NCBI RefSeq assembly: GCF_900168685.1
Contig: NZ_FVZN01000014.1
Location: 1,426,001 to 1,490,000, forward strand
Reading direction: 5' to 3'
Length of the DNA: 64,000 nt
From: Solibacillus isronensis
GTDB lineage: Bacteria; Bacillota; Bacilli; Bacillales_A; Planococcaceae
Position numbers and translations under genes: made by a program. Within the stretch, counting starts at the first letter, position 1, and the number at the start of each line of letters is the position of its first letter. The notes beneath the pieces are model-generated. The model saw only the letters and a list, made by a program, of their open reading frames with translations, was not told where the DNA came from and ran no database searches. Shown piece after piece: positions 52,019 to 60,764 of the stretch.

Positions 52019-53047
52019 TCACCCTTTCGATTTGATAAGTAAATAAAGGAAATAAGGAATCCCGACAAGCGATACGACTATCCCGACAGAGAGTTCTACA
52101 GGTGAAAAGACCGTTTTTGCTACATAATCTGAAAACACAAGCAATACTGCCCCTATAAAAAGGCTTACCGGCATCATATAGCGATGATGAATTCCGACTA
52201 GCTGTCTTGCAATATGCGGTGCCATTAATCCAATGAACCCTATGCTTCCTGAAACGGAAACACAGGCACTGACAAGTCCGACACTTGCAAGCATTAGTTT
52301 AATTTTTTCCTTTTCAATACTAATTCCAAGACTAGTAATCGTCTCTTCCTCCAATTGAAAGTAGTCGAGCAAATAGGCTTTCCGGTAAATATAAATACCT
52401 AAAATAATCAGCCATGGCATCATTGCAACAACGAAATACCAGTTGGAATTATAAATGGATCCATTCATCCAAATAGCGGCCGCCTGATAATCCCCTTCAT
52501 CCATTTTCAATGACCAGAATAAAGTAACCGCACTAAAGCCGGTGTTAATCGCAATCCCTGTTAATATCAGCCTTTGCATATCCATTCGTCCATGTTTATA
52601 TGAAATGACCAATATAATTGCTGCAGCTATTGCTCCTCCTACAAAACCAAAAATCGGAACAATTAATATTTTTATAAGGCTGTTAATTTCGACATCAATG
52701 AGCTCGATATGGAAGAAAAACATAAAAATGACAATTGCACAGCCTGCACCTGCGTTAATTCCGATAATTCCCGGATCAGCAAGCGCATTTTTTGTAATCC
52801 CCTGAAGCACAACACCAGCCATTGCAAGGCCCATACCGACAAGTGCTGCCGTAATTATTCGGGGCAACCTAAAATCAAATATGACTAAATCAAATTGTTC
52901 TGTCGAATCAATCCGCAGTAAAGTCTTAAATACTTCCGGTGTCGTCATCGTAAACGCGCCGCTTGTTAAATGGATATACATTGCTAATAGAAGCATGAAA
53001 AACAGTGTGCCAATTATAAACAGCCATTTTGTTTTTTTAAGCGGCAT
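52019..53047 (-). CDS. Iron-siderophore ABC transporter permease (FecCD family, FeuC-like)
   Basis: 342 residues with about nine to ten membrane helices. FecCD signatures are RLPRIITAALVGMGLAMAGV (about residue 58), GITKNALADPGIIGINAGAG (about 82) and GFIGLMAPHIARQLVGIHHR (about 270). It overlaps the 3' end of the first permease gene by 11 nt, so the two are translationally coupled and probably form a heterodimer. Confidence 0.93.
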   Translation of the reverse strand: MPLKKTKWLFIIGTLFFMLLLAMYIHLTSGAFTMTTPEVFKTLLRIDSTEQFDLVIFDFRLPRIITAALVGMGLAMAGVVLQGITKNALADPGIIGINAGAGCAIVIFMFFFHIELIDVEINSLIKILIVPIFGFVGGAIAAAIILVISYKHGRMDMQRLILTGIAINTGFSAVTLFWSLKMDEGDYQAAAIWMNGSIYNSNWYFVVAMMPWLIILGIYIYRKAYLLDYFQLEEETITSLGISIEKEKIKLMLASVGLVSACVSVSGSIGFIGLMAPHIARQLVGIHHRYMMPVSLFIGAVLLVFSDYVAKTVFSPVELSVGIVVSLVGIPYFLYLLIKSKG

Positions 53048-54047
53048 ATTTTTCCCCGCCTTTACGTCGAATTAAATATAAGAAAAACGGTACCCCGATT
53101 AGTGCAGTTACTACTCCAATCGGTGTTTCAAACGGAAAATTGATGTAACGGCTTACGAGATCACAGCCTGCAAGGAAAAAGGCACCCATTACAGCCGAAC
53201 AAGGAATAATTACACGGTAGTCGACGCCCATAACCATTCTTACAATATGAGGGACGACTAGTCCTACAAAAGCGATTTTCCCGACAAGAGCTACAGCAGT
53301 CCCCGTCAATATAGCAACAGCTAACATGCTCAATACCTTTATTATTCTTGTGTTCTGACCTAAGCCGACCGCAACATCTTCGCCAAGTGCTGTAATTGTC
53401 ACAGCGCGTGCCAATGAAATGGCCAGTAATAGTCCAATCATACCAATTAGAACACATAAATAGATTAATTCCATTTCTACCATATGTACTTTTGAGTTGT
53501 ACCACATTGTTATCGTTTGTGAAATTTGATGATACATTGCGATCGCCGTTCCGATACTGCTGATGAACGTACCGATTACCGTTCCGATAATTGCCAATCT
53601 TACCGGAGATAGCCCATTTTTAATTAAAGATGCGAAACCGAATACAAGTGCACCGCCAAAAAGTGAACCTAGCATTGAAAGGAGGACTAAATTAAAACTT
53701 GAAATCCCTGGCAAGAAAACAAAGGCCATCGTAATGAAAAAAGCTGAGCCGTCCGTTACGCCCATTATTGATGGAGACGCAAGAAAATTTCGTGTAACCC
53801 CTTGCATAATAGCACCTGCTGTTGCTAAAAATGCACCGACAAATAATACAGCGAGCGCTCTTGGTACCCGACCAGACCATATGATTTGGTGATCGATATT
53901 TTCTTTGTCGTAACGGATAAATGCATCAATAATCGTTTCAAGCGCGATTGATTTTGTACCCATCGAAATCGACATGAGTGTCACAACAACAATCAGAATT
54001 GGCATTATTGCTGAAAATAAAATGAAATGCCGATATGAAAAATTCAA
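53037..54047 (-). CDS. Iron-siderophore ABC transporter permease (FecCD family, FeuB-like)
   Basis: About 336 residues. TTG 54047 is preferred since AAAGGAGG lies 9 nt upstream; the open frame extends to 54119 without a site. FecCD motifs are GRVPRALAVLFVGAFLATAG (about residue 60), GVTRNFLASPSIMGVTDGSA (about 84) and AFVGLVVPHIVRMVMGVDYR (about 275). It partners with the next permease to form the membrane channel. Confidence 0.92.
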   Translation of the reverse strand: MNFSYRHFILFSAIMPILIVVVTLMSISMGTKSIALETIIDAFIRYDKENIDHQIIWSGRVPRALAVLFVGAFLATAGAIMQGVTRNFLASPSIMGVTDGSAFFITMAFVFLPGISSFNLVLLSMLGSLFGGALVFGFASLIKNGLSPVRLAIIGTVIGTFISSIGTAIAMYHQISQTITMWYNSKVHMVEMELIYLCVLIGMIGLLLAISLARAVTITALGEDVAVGLGQNTRIIKVLSMLAVAILTGTAVALVGKIAFVGLVVPHIVRMVMGVDYRVIIPCSAVMGAFFLAGCDLVSRYINFPFETPIGVVTALIGVPFFLYLIRRKGGEKYAA

Positions 54048-54177
54048 AACTATAGGCCTCCTTTTATTGAATAAAAGAAATAGGCTGCCCGGAAAACCTT
54101 TCCGGCACAGCCCTTTCACAGAAATATTGTACAGTCTGTTCTAACTTCTCTGAAGCTGTCTAATGAATAATTCGTAA

Positions 54178-55176
54178 TTATTTTAATACGTTCTCATTAA
54201 ATGCTTTCAGGAAGGTAATTTTTGACCAAGCTGTCCCTCCCTGTGCCATTGCATCAATTAGATTAACATGCACATTATTTGTTTTAGCAGCAGTTGTACT
54301 GTTAAATATCGGATTATCTAAAATCTCCTGCAATAATTCAGGAGTATCCTTATTTTCATCACCAGCAAATTGAAGGAAAATCATATCCGGGTTCCACTCT
54401 GCCAATGTTTCATATGTAATCGTTGTTTGTGCTTCGATTGAATTCAATTCTTCCGGTACGGTAAAGCCAAAATCTTCATAAACAGAAGGGTTTAAATATA
54501 CTCCTGCAGGATAGACCGACAACCCGCCTCTTACTCGGATGATTACAACCTTTTTATCTTTCAGCTCACTGTTGGCAATCGATTCTTTCGTAATGGCCAA
54601 TTGCTTATCATAGTCATCCAGTGCTTTCTGTGCTTCTGATTCTTTGCCAGCTAATTGGCCAAATAATAATAAATTCTCTTTCCAGTTTATAGAAATATGA
54701 GAATAAGGGAATGTCGTTGCTATTTTGTTGTAATTCGACATTTGTGCTTCATCCCACTTGCTCGTTCCTACAATTACATCAGGGTTTAAAGAAAGCATTG
54801 CCTCTGTGCTTGGTTCTTTTTTTGAACCGACAACAGTTGCTCCTGCTAAATCTGACTCCAAGTATTTAGGAATTGTCTTACCGTCCATAGAAATAACACC
54901 AGCAGGCTTTACACCAAGTACTGCTGCATCTTCCATCGCTTCCAGACTTGCTGCAATAATTGTTTCTACTTTTGCAGGCACTTCATAGTCGTGCTCTAAA
55001 TAAGTTATTTTTTGTACTGTTGCTTCATCTGCAACAGCTTTTTCGTCATTTGTAACTTGTTCTGTTTTATTTTCTGATTCAGCTGCAGATGACGAATCCA
55101 CCTCTTCATTTGCATTGCATGCAGCAAGCATTAATGCAATTGTCCCTGCACTAATTAATGTACGATATTTTTTCAT
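54178..55176 (-). CDS. Iron-siderophore-binding lipoprotein (FeuA-like)
   Basis: 332 residues. The lipoprotein signal ends IALMLAACNAN (Cys20), followed by an acidic Ser/Glu-rich tether. The rest is a class III (FhuD/BtuF-type) binding protein: VPAKVETIIAASLEAMEDAAVLGVKP (about residue 75), SLNPDVIVGTSKWDEAQ (about 128) and LAEWNPDMIFLQFAGD (about 258). It is the extracellular receptor of this operon. A near-perfect Fur box (55200-55218) lies just upstream and AGGAGG precedes the ATG. Confidence 0.93.
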   Translation of the reverse strand: MKKYRTLISAGTIALMLAACNANEEVDSSSAAESENKTEQVTNDEKAVADEATVQKITYLEHDYEVPAKVETIIAASLEAMEDAAVLGVKPAGVISMDGKTIPKYLESDLAGATVVGSKKEPSTEAMLSLNPDVIVGTSKWDEAQMSNYNKIATTFPYSHISINWKENLLLFGQLAGKESEAQKALDDYDKQLAITKESIANSELKDKKVVIIRVRGGLSVYPAGVYLNPSVYEDFGFTVPEELNSIEAQTTITYETLAEWNPDMIFLQFAGDENKDTPELLQEILDNPIFNSTTAAKTNNVHVNLIDAMAQGGTAWSKITFLKAFNENVLK

Positions 55177-55199
55177 TATTCTTTCCTCCTCGTTTTATT

Positions 55200-55218
55200 G
55201 ATAACGATTATCATTATC
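55200..55218. promoter_or_regulatory. Fur box upstream of the siderophore receptor gene
   Basis: GATAACGATTATCATTATC differs from the classic 19-bp Fur consensus GATAATGATWATCATTATC at one position. It lies 24 nt before the start codon, where iron-loaded Fur would block the promoter. Confidence 0.88.
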
Positions 55219-55297
55219 ATTTTATTTACAATGTCGATGATATCAAACGGCTGTTTTTACGTACATAGAGTTTTTTGCAAAAGGAATGGATTTTTGC

Positions 55298-56107
55298 TCA
55301 AACAGTTAAATATTGCTTTCGGAAATTTGTCGGTGTCATATGATATTGCTTTTTAAATACTCGGCAAAAGTAGAATGCATCCTGATAACCGATTAGTTCA
55401 GCAATTTCCTTAATCGGAATTGATGTCGTACGCAGTAATTCCCGGGATTTTTTTAATCGGATCTCCGTTAAAAACTGTATTGGTGACATGCCGATTTGCT
55501 TATCAAACAAATAGGCAAATCGACGACGATCACACTCTAGCTCCTCCGCGATTTCTGCTATTGTAATAGGTAAATTATAATGTTCAGTCATATATGTAAT
55601 CGCCTGGTCCACTACATTGTTTGAAGTTTGCATTTTTGCGCAAATAACGATGAATTCCACCAACTGCAGGAACAGAGATTTACATTTCAGCCGGTTCATA
55701 TCACCAGGTATTTTTTCGAAATGGATTAATTGATGGACGAAATAATCCATTTTATGATGATGACCAGTAGCGATTTCAAAATGGCCTATATCCATTGAAA
55801 AAGGACGGTTTAACATTTTATAATGCAGTACCGTATAATGCCATGGTTCCTTACTTGTAACTTTAATATCAATCGCCATATTAGGTCCGGCATGAAGGAT
55901 TACCCCTTTATGTATCGCGTATACTTCCCCATTAAGTGAAAAATTTGCGCTACCCGACAGAGTAATAACGAGTCCATTTAAACATGGTGCTGTATTACGA
56001 TTGTGATCATGTACATTAGGAGCTAAACTTGTTACAAATAAATCTGCATATTGAATCGCTGAGTTAGCGAAAAATTTTATTAAATCGTTCGTTTGAATTC
56101 TTCTCAC
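55298..56107 (-). CDS. AraC-family transcriptional regulator (siderophore operon)
   Basis: 269 residues. An N-terminal cupin-like ligand domain (about residues 15-140) is followed by a double helix-turn-helix AraC domain (about 165-265) with LPITIAEIAEELECDRRRFA and IKEIAELIGYQDAFYFCRVFKKQY. Upstream of a feu-like operon it resembles B. subtilis Btr but lacks Btr's C-terminal siderophore-binding domain. Start is uncertain: GTG 56107 sits directly on AAGGGG, while an ATT at 56098 has proper 8-nt spacing. A Fur box candidate lies 23 nt further upstream. Confidence 0.88.
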   Translation of the reverse strand: MRRIQTNDLIKFFANSAIQYADLFVTSLAPNVHDHNRNTAPCLNGLVITLSGSANFSLNGEVYAIHKGVILHAGPNMAIDIKVTSKEPWHYTVLHYKMLNRPFSMDIGHFEIATGHHHKMDYFVHQLIHFEKIPGDMNRLKCKSLFLQLVEFIVICAKMQTSNNVVDQAITYMTEHYNLPITIAEIAEELECDRRRFAYLFDKQIGMSPIQFLTEIRLKKSRELLRTTSIPIKEIAELIGYQDAFYFCRVFKKQYHMTPTNFRKQYLTV

Positions 56108-56129
56108 CCCTTATATTATTCATTACTAT

Positions 56130-56148
56130 GCGAATGATAATCATTTTC
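56130..56148. promoter_or_regulatory. Fur box candidate upstream of the AraC regulator gene
   Basis: GCGAATGATAATCATTTTC matches 16 of 19 consensus positions, including the core ATGATAATCATT. It suggests the regulator is also iron-repressed. Confidence 0.75.
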
Positions 56149-56388
56149 AACAAGGGTACACTATTATGACTTGAAAATTCAACATATTTTTACAACTTGA
56201 GAGAATTAATGCAATTCTTCTTATTAAATTTATCTGAAAATACACTAAGGAAATCTCGTTTTACATTATTAATTCTATTACTCGAAAATAATGTTGATAG
56301 TTTCTAATCGATGGTTTATAGTTGCCGGCAGACCTTTGCTTAATTTATTACAATCATAATTTACATTTTTTATGTAATTCGCAAAAAT

Positions 56389-56434
56389 AAAACGCATGGA
56401 CCAGTTACTTTCGTAACCAGCTCCATGCGCTTTT
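56389..56434 (-). terminator. Terminator of the TraB/GumN-type gene
   Basis: Stem of about 20 bp (AAAACGCATGGACCAGTTAC with GTAACCAGCTCCATGCGCTTTT, few mismatches) with a 4-nt loop, then TTTATTTTTG on the minus strand. Confidence 0.85.
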
Positions 56435-56437
56435 AAT

Positions 56438-57790
56438 TTATTGATAAAATGGTTTTACTTCATAACCGCTTTCTTCTAAGTGATAGCGGATATTTTTATC
56501 AACTAAAAAGTGACCCGCGCCGACAACGACAAAGAATGTCCCTTTTTGTTCTTCCAATACACACACAAGCTTTGCGGCCATTTCTGCATCACGTTTACCG
56601 AAAAGCATCTGATTGAACTCAGATGTGTCCCCTTCCATTTCTGTTAAGCTTTCCGCAAACTTTTCTACATCACCTTTGACCCAATTCGTGAACCAATCTG
56701 CCATTAACTGAACATCTTCCTCAGACTGTTCAGTAGGTTCCAAAATACCGTCGAGAGCGGCTACTAACGATTCTTCCTGTGCTTCTGGCGATAATGCTTC
56801 AAACATATCAACTTGTGCATTGATACCTTCCAGCTCATAAATAGGTTTTTGCTGTAAGTAAGCTGTTAATAAAAACTGCATATCTACTCCATGCATCGCC
56901 ATTTCTTCTGCTGTTAAACCAAATGCCCCATCCATCATCATCGACGAAAAATTATTTGAAAGCAGCCATGGCTTTTGCATTTCCAGCTCTTCTATCGGCA
57001 TTTCAAGCTGTTCTGCAACCTTTTGAAGTTTCGCATATGTGTCTTCACTTACAACATCTTTAATCGTACGTCCATCATTAAACATTGCCTTTTCAATATA
57101 ATAATCCATACCGGTAGGATCTAATAAGTTTGCCTCAACGAAAAGGCCGTCCGACTCTTCAAAGGCTTTTGTTAACTTTTTATGCATCGGGTACATTTCC
57201 GGTGTTCCTACATGAATAGACCCAAGCATATACACTTTTGTATCTTCATCTTCCACTACCCATGCAACACCTTTCGCACCGGCATTTGCCTGTTCAAAAG
57301 TATTCTGGATTAGTCGTACGGCAAAAATTACCGCATGTTGTGTTGTTGCTTTTTGATCGAGCATCAAGCCTTTTTCCGAACCTTGTAAAATTTTATGTTT
57401 CTGCATATATGTAACAGCATCTTCAACTGTATCTAATTTGTATTGTCCGGCAATATTATAAAGACGGTTAATAACATCGCCTCGTGTACCATCACCTTTT
57501 ATCGCGACTGGCTTGAATCTTTCATTTTTATCCAAATTTAAACCTGCAATTTTTTGTTCAGTGAGTTTAATTAATGAATCTAAACGCTCCGTCGTAATTG
57601 CTGTACGGAAGCCATCATAGTACCATTCAATCGGGAAAATTCCGTATTTCTCACCTTCATTTAATGTACCGAGTGCCCAGCTGCTTATATCCGGTGTTAC
57701 TTCATCAGCTTTAACGGCAGGCATAATCGATGTTAGCATCAATGTAGTCCCCAATGTTGTAGCCAAAACGGTTTTAGTCATCTTTTTCAT
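56438..57790 (-). CDS. Exported TraB/GumN (Tiki-like) family protein
   Basis: 450 residues; ATG follows AGGAGG. A signal peptide (cleavage near AVKADEV, about residue 28) precedes an N-terminal helical segment (about 30-170) in which AIKGDGTRGDVINRLYNIAG and MQKHKILQGSEKGLMLDQKATTQ look like degenerate SLH-type repeats. The TraB/GumN domain covers about 178-450, with MLGSIHVGTPEMYPMH (about 190) and the C-terminal VVGAGHFLVD. The GSIHVG...GxxH residues are those expected to bind metal in these putative proteases. Substrate unknown. It is monocistronic. Confidence 0.85.
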   Translation of the reverse strand: MKKMTKTVLATTLGTTLMLTSIMPAVKADEVTPDISSWALGTLNEGEKYGIFPIEWYYDGFRTAITTERLDSLIKLTEQKIAGLNLDKNERFKPVAIKGDGTRGDVINRLYNIAGQYKLDTVEDAVTYMQKHKILQGSEKGLMLDQKATTQHAVIFAVRLIQNTFEQANAGAKGVAWVVEDEDTKVYMLGSIHVGTPEMYPMHKKLTKAFEESDGLFVEANLLDPTGMDYYIEKAMFNDGRTIKDVVSEDTYAKLQKVAEQLEMPIEELEMQKPWLLSNNFSSMMMDGAFGLTAEEMAMHGVDMQFLLTAYLQQKPIYELEGINAQVDMFEALSPEAQEESLVAALDGILEPTEQSEEDVQLMADWFTNWVKGDVEKFAESLTEMEGDTSEFNQMLFGKRDAEMAAKLVCVLEEQKGTFFVVVGAGHFLVDKNIRYHLEESGYEVKPFYQ

Positions 57791-58120
57791 TCAAACATCC
57801 TCCTGCATCAGAAATTCATTTCCAATAGGTTTTATGAAATAAATTGGAAAGACAATGGAGAAATTTATCGAAAGGCCATTTTCCATTAAAATCTATTTCA
57901 CGTGATAAGTGTAACATAAATTTATTTAAATATAGAATATTTTGGCATTTAAATTATTGATTGGTGTACCTATTTTATTTTCTATTGCTGTACTAATTCT
58001 TCGCTATAGATAATATGACATAAACAAAAATAACTATATTTTACAAAATAATATTAAGCTGATTAATTTTTGATTTATCGGGTATTTTAACAGTAGTTAC
58101 AAGAAAGGTGGTTTACATTC
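57791..58120. other. AT-rich divergent intergenic region
   Basis: 330 nt between the divergent TraB/GumN-type and YusW-type genes. It must contain both promoters; no -35/-10 pair is distinctive enough to report. No supported small ORF or RNA. Confidence 0.4.
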
Positions 58121-58594
58121 ATGAAGAAATTTGCATTAATTTGCGCATTAAGTACAACTGCATTGTTAGTAGGCTGTGGTGACAGCGAAGAAGCAACCAA
58201 TTTGCCTGAAAATGCACCGACAGAACAAAATACAATGAATCAGACAAGTACTGTAACAGAAACAACTGATGCCCCATTTAACTTTACTCACTTTGATTTG
58301 GATATCCAGTATGCGGATGATAAAAGTTATGAAGTGAGTTATGAAAATGAAGCATCTCGAGCGGAAGCCCAAATTGAAGATGAAGTTAACAAAACAAAAT
58401 TAGAAGGTAATGAAGCAACGAACAAATTGGTTCCGATTTTCGAAGGCTTCACATTCGATAAGGATACACCAGATGATGAAGTAATTGATGAAGTACTGCA
58501 AAAATTCGAACAACCAGACAGCTTTTTTGAAGTGGAAATAGAAATTAAATTTGCAGATGGGACAATAAAAGAATACCGTCGAGTAGCACAATAA
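58121..58594 (+). CDS. YusW-like lipoprotein
   Basis: 157 residues. The lipoprotein signal ends TALLVGCGDS (Cys19). A Thr/Asn/Gln/Glu-rich tether (about residues 25-52) leads to a domain with FTHFDLDIQYADDKSYEVSY and ending IEIKFADGTIKEYRRV, which matches YusW-like proteins; repeated strands rich in Asp/Glu/Tyr suggest a small beta sandwich. Function unknown. The start follows GGTGG at 9 nt. Confidence 0.8.
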   Translation: MKKFALICALSTTALLVGCGDSEEATNLPENAPTEQNTMNQTSTVTETTDAPFNFTHFDLDIQYADDKSYEVSYENEASRAEAQIEDEVNKTKLEGNEATNKLVPIFEGFTFDKDTPDDEVIDEVLQKFEQPDSFFEVEIEIKFADGTIKEYRRVAQ

Positions 58595-58600
58595 AAAAGG

Positions 58601-58646
58601 TTGGGACAGAAGCTGAAATTTTATAAGCACCTTTCTTTCTGCCCAG
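58601..58646. repeat. TTGGGACAGAA-type hairpin
   Basis: TTGGGACAGAA pairs with TTCTGCCCAG (one bulge). I recall similar TTGGGACAGAA hairpins after genes in many Planococcaceae and Staphylococcus genomes, so it may be a dispersed element. Confidence 0.5.
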
Positions 58647-58652
58647 TATAAC

Positions 58653-58686
58653 AGCCGTTTATCTCTCAGAGAAAAACGGCTTTTTA
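58653..58686 (+). terminator. Terminator of the YusW-type gene
   Basis: 14-bp stem (AGCCGTTTATCTCT with AGAGAAAAACGGCT, one mismatch), 1-nt loop, then TTTTA. Confidence 0.82.
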
Positions 58687-58718
58687 AATGTCCTATCTAC
58701 TGTAATTTGTCGTTCAAA

Positions 58719-60512
58719 TTAAATCATCTTTGCGATCTGTAATGTTTTGTATAATACTTTTGCCATTTGTGAACGCGTCAATTTTCCATTCGGATCAAAT
58801 TGGCCATTTTCCTTACCACCAAATATCCCTAATTCATATGCGGCGGCAACAAAATAACTGTCAGCTGTTGAAAGCTGTTTAAAATCGGTAAATGGAATTT
58901 TATTTAAAACAGGATCTGAAATGTTGATTCCTGCATATTGAAGCAATCGTATTGATAAAACAGCCGCTTCTTTGCGTGTTACAACTTTTTCAGCATTAAA
59001 ATAATTTGAGTTTGGTTGCTCGAGTATACCCGCTTCCAACAGAGACTCTATAGAGCTTTCATACCACTTGCCATGGACATCTTGATATGTAGAACTTTCA
59101 CTTGAAGTTATATTCATCGAACGAGCAATCATAGCAGCATATTGTGCTAATGTGACTTTAGCATTTGGTTTGTATAATCCATTCTCTACTCCTGATACGA
59201 TTTTACGTTTCGCCAACTGCTCAATTTCGTACCGATGTCCATCTGTATGAATATCAAAAAATTGCACTCGACTATTTGTAGCTGTGAATTGTGCGGATGT
59301 TTTCGTTTTTATTATAAATTTATTTGCTATCTTTCTATATGGTGTTGCTATATACTCCCCTCCGTCATGCAAACGAACAATTGTTGCTGATGAAGGCAAG
59401 CCTTTTACTTCTATATCAATATAGGAAGAAAATTCAAAGCTTTCATCATACATATTTGCCGTAAACAGAATGGATTCTTCATTCATTTCTTCAATTGTCA
59501 TTGTCAAAACGTCATCATTATTTGTTTTGCGCACAGCTTTATTAGGGATTGATAGTGTAATAGTATCTGAAACGGTTATTTTCGTGTTTGTATAACGATT
59601 CATTTTGGAAACAGGCATTACTACCGTGTACATTTGACCTTTGTTTGTAACTTCTATATTTGTCGGATATTCGCTTGGCTTGCCTTTTTCATCCTCATAA
59701 TAAGGGTCCCAGCCATAAGATGTATTGCGCAGTACTTCTTCGATATACAGTAAATCATGGTAATTAGAGACAAAGTTTTGCTGTAAAGTAGTTAATCCAT
59801 TGTACTTTACACGTACGGATGCTACTTGTTCCATTGTGGAGCTTGTCGACAATTTAGAAATTTCATTTATTACTTGCTGTGCGATTGAACGATTGTTTGT
59901 TGGAGAATAATAAGTCTCATACTCAAGCTTTTTCTCATTCATAAGTGGTGTTATCAACATTCGAAAATCATATGGCAGTAATTGATATGCCTGCATGGTA
60001 GTTTCATAATTGTAAACATAATTGCTGTCCTGTAGTGATAATTGTTCAAGTTTAAGTTGTACTGCTTTCATTTTTGCCATGTTTTCCATATAATTTTGAA
60101 GCTGTAAGTATAAATAATTTGGGATTACCGCTTGCTGAGAAGTCGTCAATGAATGGTAATAGCGATTTGCTTCCTCTATATCTCGCAAAAAAGAACTGTT
60201 TCGTGCAGTGATGGCAGCCATTTTATTTGTAAACGTCGTCAGCACGTATTGATGATCATTATTACTTCCTAAATAATATAAAAGTGTTGTCGAATTGCGG
60301 ACTTGGTTCTGCTGATAATCCGATAATAAATAATAAGCATTTCTTGCCTCATTTAAATAATATTCGTATGTAGAGCTAAATGGATTAATCTGATCTATGA
60401 GATTTTCCGTATTTTCAACTTGCCAATCATTTGCAGCATCTATGTCTGCAGGTGCAGTAATGATGATAGCCGGTATTGTAAAAAGTGCCATATATTTTGT
60501 TGTTTTTTTCAT
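58719..60512 (-). CDS. Surface protein with three C-terminal SLH domains
   Basis: 597 residues; signal peptide cleaved near DIDAAND (about residue 27). The N-terminal half (about 30-270) is helical and repetitive in style (for example YHSLTTSQQAVIPNYLYLQL and YNGLTTLQQNFVSNYHDLLY). A beta-rich module follows (about 285-420, with VVMPVSKMNRYTNTKITVSD). Three SLH domains (about 425-475, 483-535 and 545-597) include NGLYKPNAKVTLAQYAAMIA and NGQFDPNGKLTRSQMAKVLY. SLH repeats anchor proteins to pyruvylated cell-wall polymer. The ligand or enzyme function of the front part is unknown. AAAGGAAGG precedes the ATG. Confidence 0.9.
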   Translation of the reverse strand: MKKTTKYMALFTIPAIIITAPADIDAANDWQVENTENLIDQINPFSSTYEYYLNEARNAYYLLSDYQQNQVRNSTTLLYYLGSNNDHQYVLTTFTNKMAAITARNSSFLRDIEEANRYYHSLTTSQQAVIPNYLYLQLQNYMENMAKMKAVQLKLEQLSLQDSNYVYNYETTMQAYQLLPYDFRMLITPLMNEKKLEYETYYSPTNNRSIAQQVINEISKLSTSSTMEQVASVRVKYNGLTTLQQNFVSNYHDLLYIEEVLRNTSYGWDPYYEDEKGKPSEYPTNIEVTNKGQMYTVVMPVSKMNRYTNTKITVSDTITLSIPNKAVRKTNNDDVLTMTIEEMNEESILFTANMYDESFEFSSYIDIEVKGLPSSATIVRLHDGGEYIATPYRKIANKFIIKTKTSAQFTATNSRVQFFDIHTDGHRYEIEQLAKRKIVSGVENGLYKPNAKVTLAQYAAMIARSMNITSSESSTYQDVHGKWYESSIESLLEAGILEQPNSNYFNAEKVVTRKEAAVLSIRLLQYAGINISDPVLNKIPFTDFKQLSTADSYFVAAAYELGIFGGKENGQFDPNGKLTRSQMAKVLYKTLQIAKMI

Positions 60513-60764
60513 ACGTATAAACTACCTTCCTTTTGTAAACTGTACAATCAGTTTAGCACGAAATACCTAGTTGTTGTATGTTTTTCCAATTTTTATTAAA
60601 TACTCATATTACCTACATTTTCGTCAAATTTTATGATTAAATATATTATAATATCGAAAATAGTAATTTTTTATCATATAGTGTAAAATTCGATTAACAA
60701 ATTGGTGTTATGAACACTTACGGATCAATGAAATGGATTTTATAGAGGGATGGTGGAAAAATTA

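Noticed and set aside
53161-53505. 114-codon minus-strand ORF rich in Cys and Arg
   Set aside because: Alternative frame of the FecCD permease gene; composition is typical of a shadow frame.
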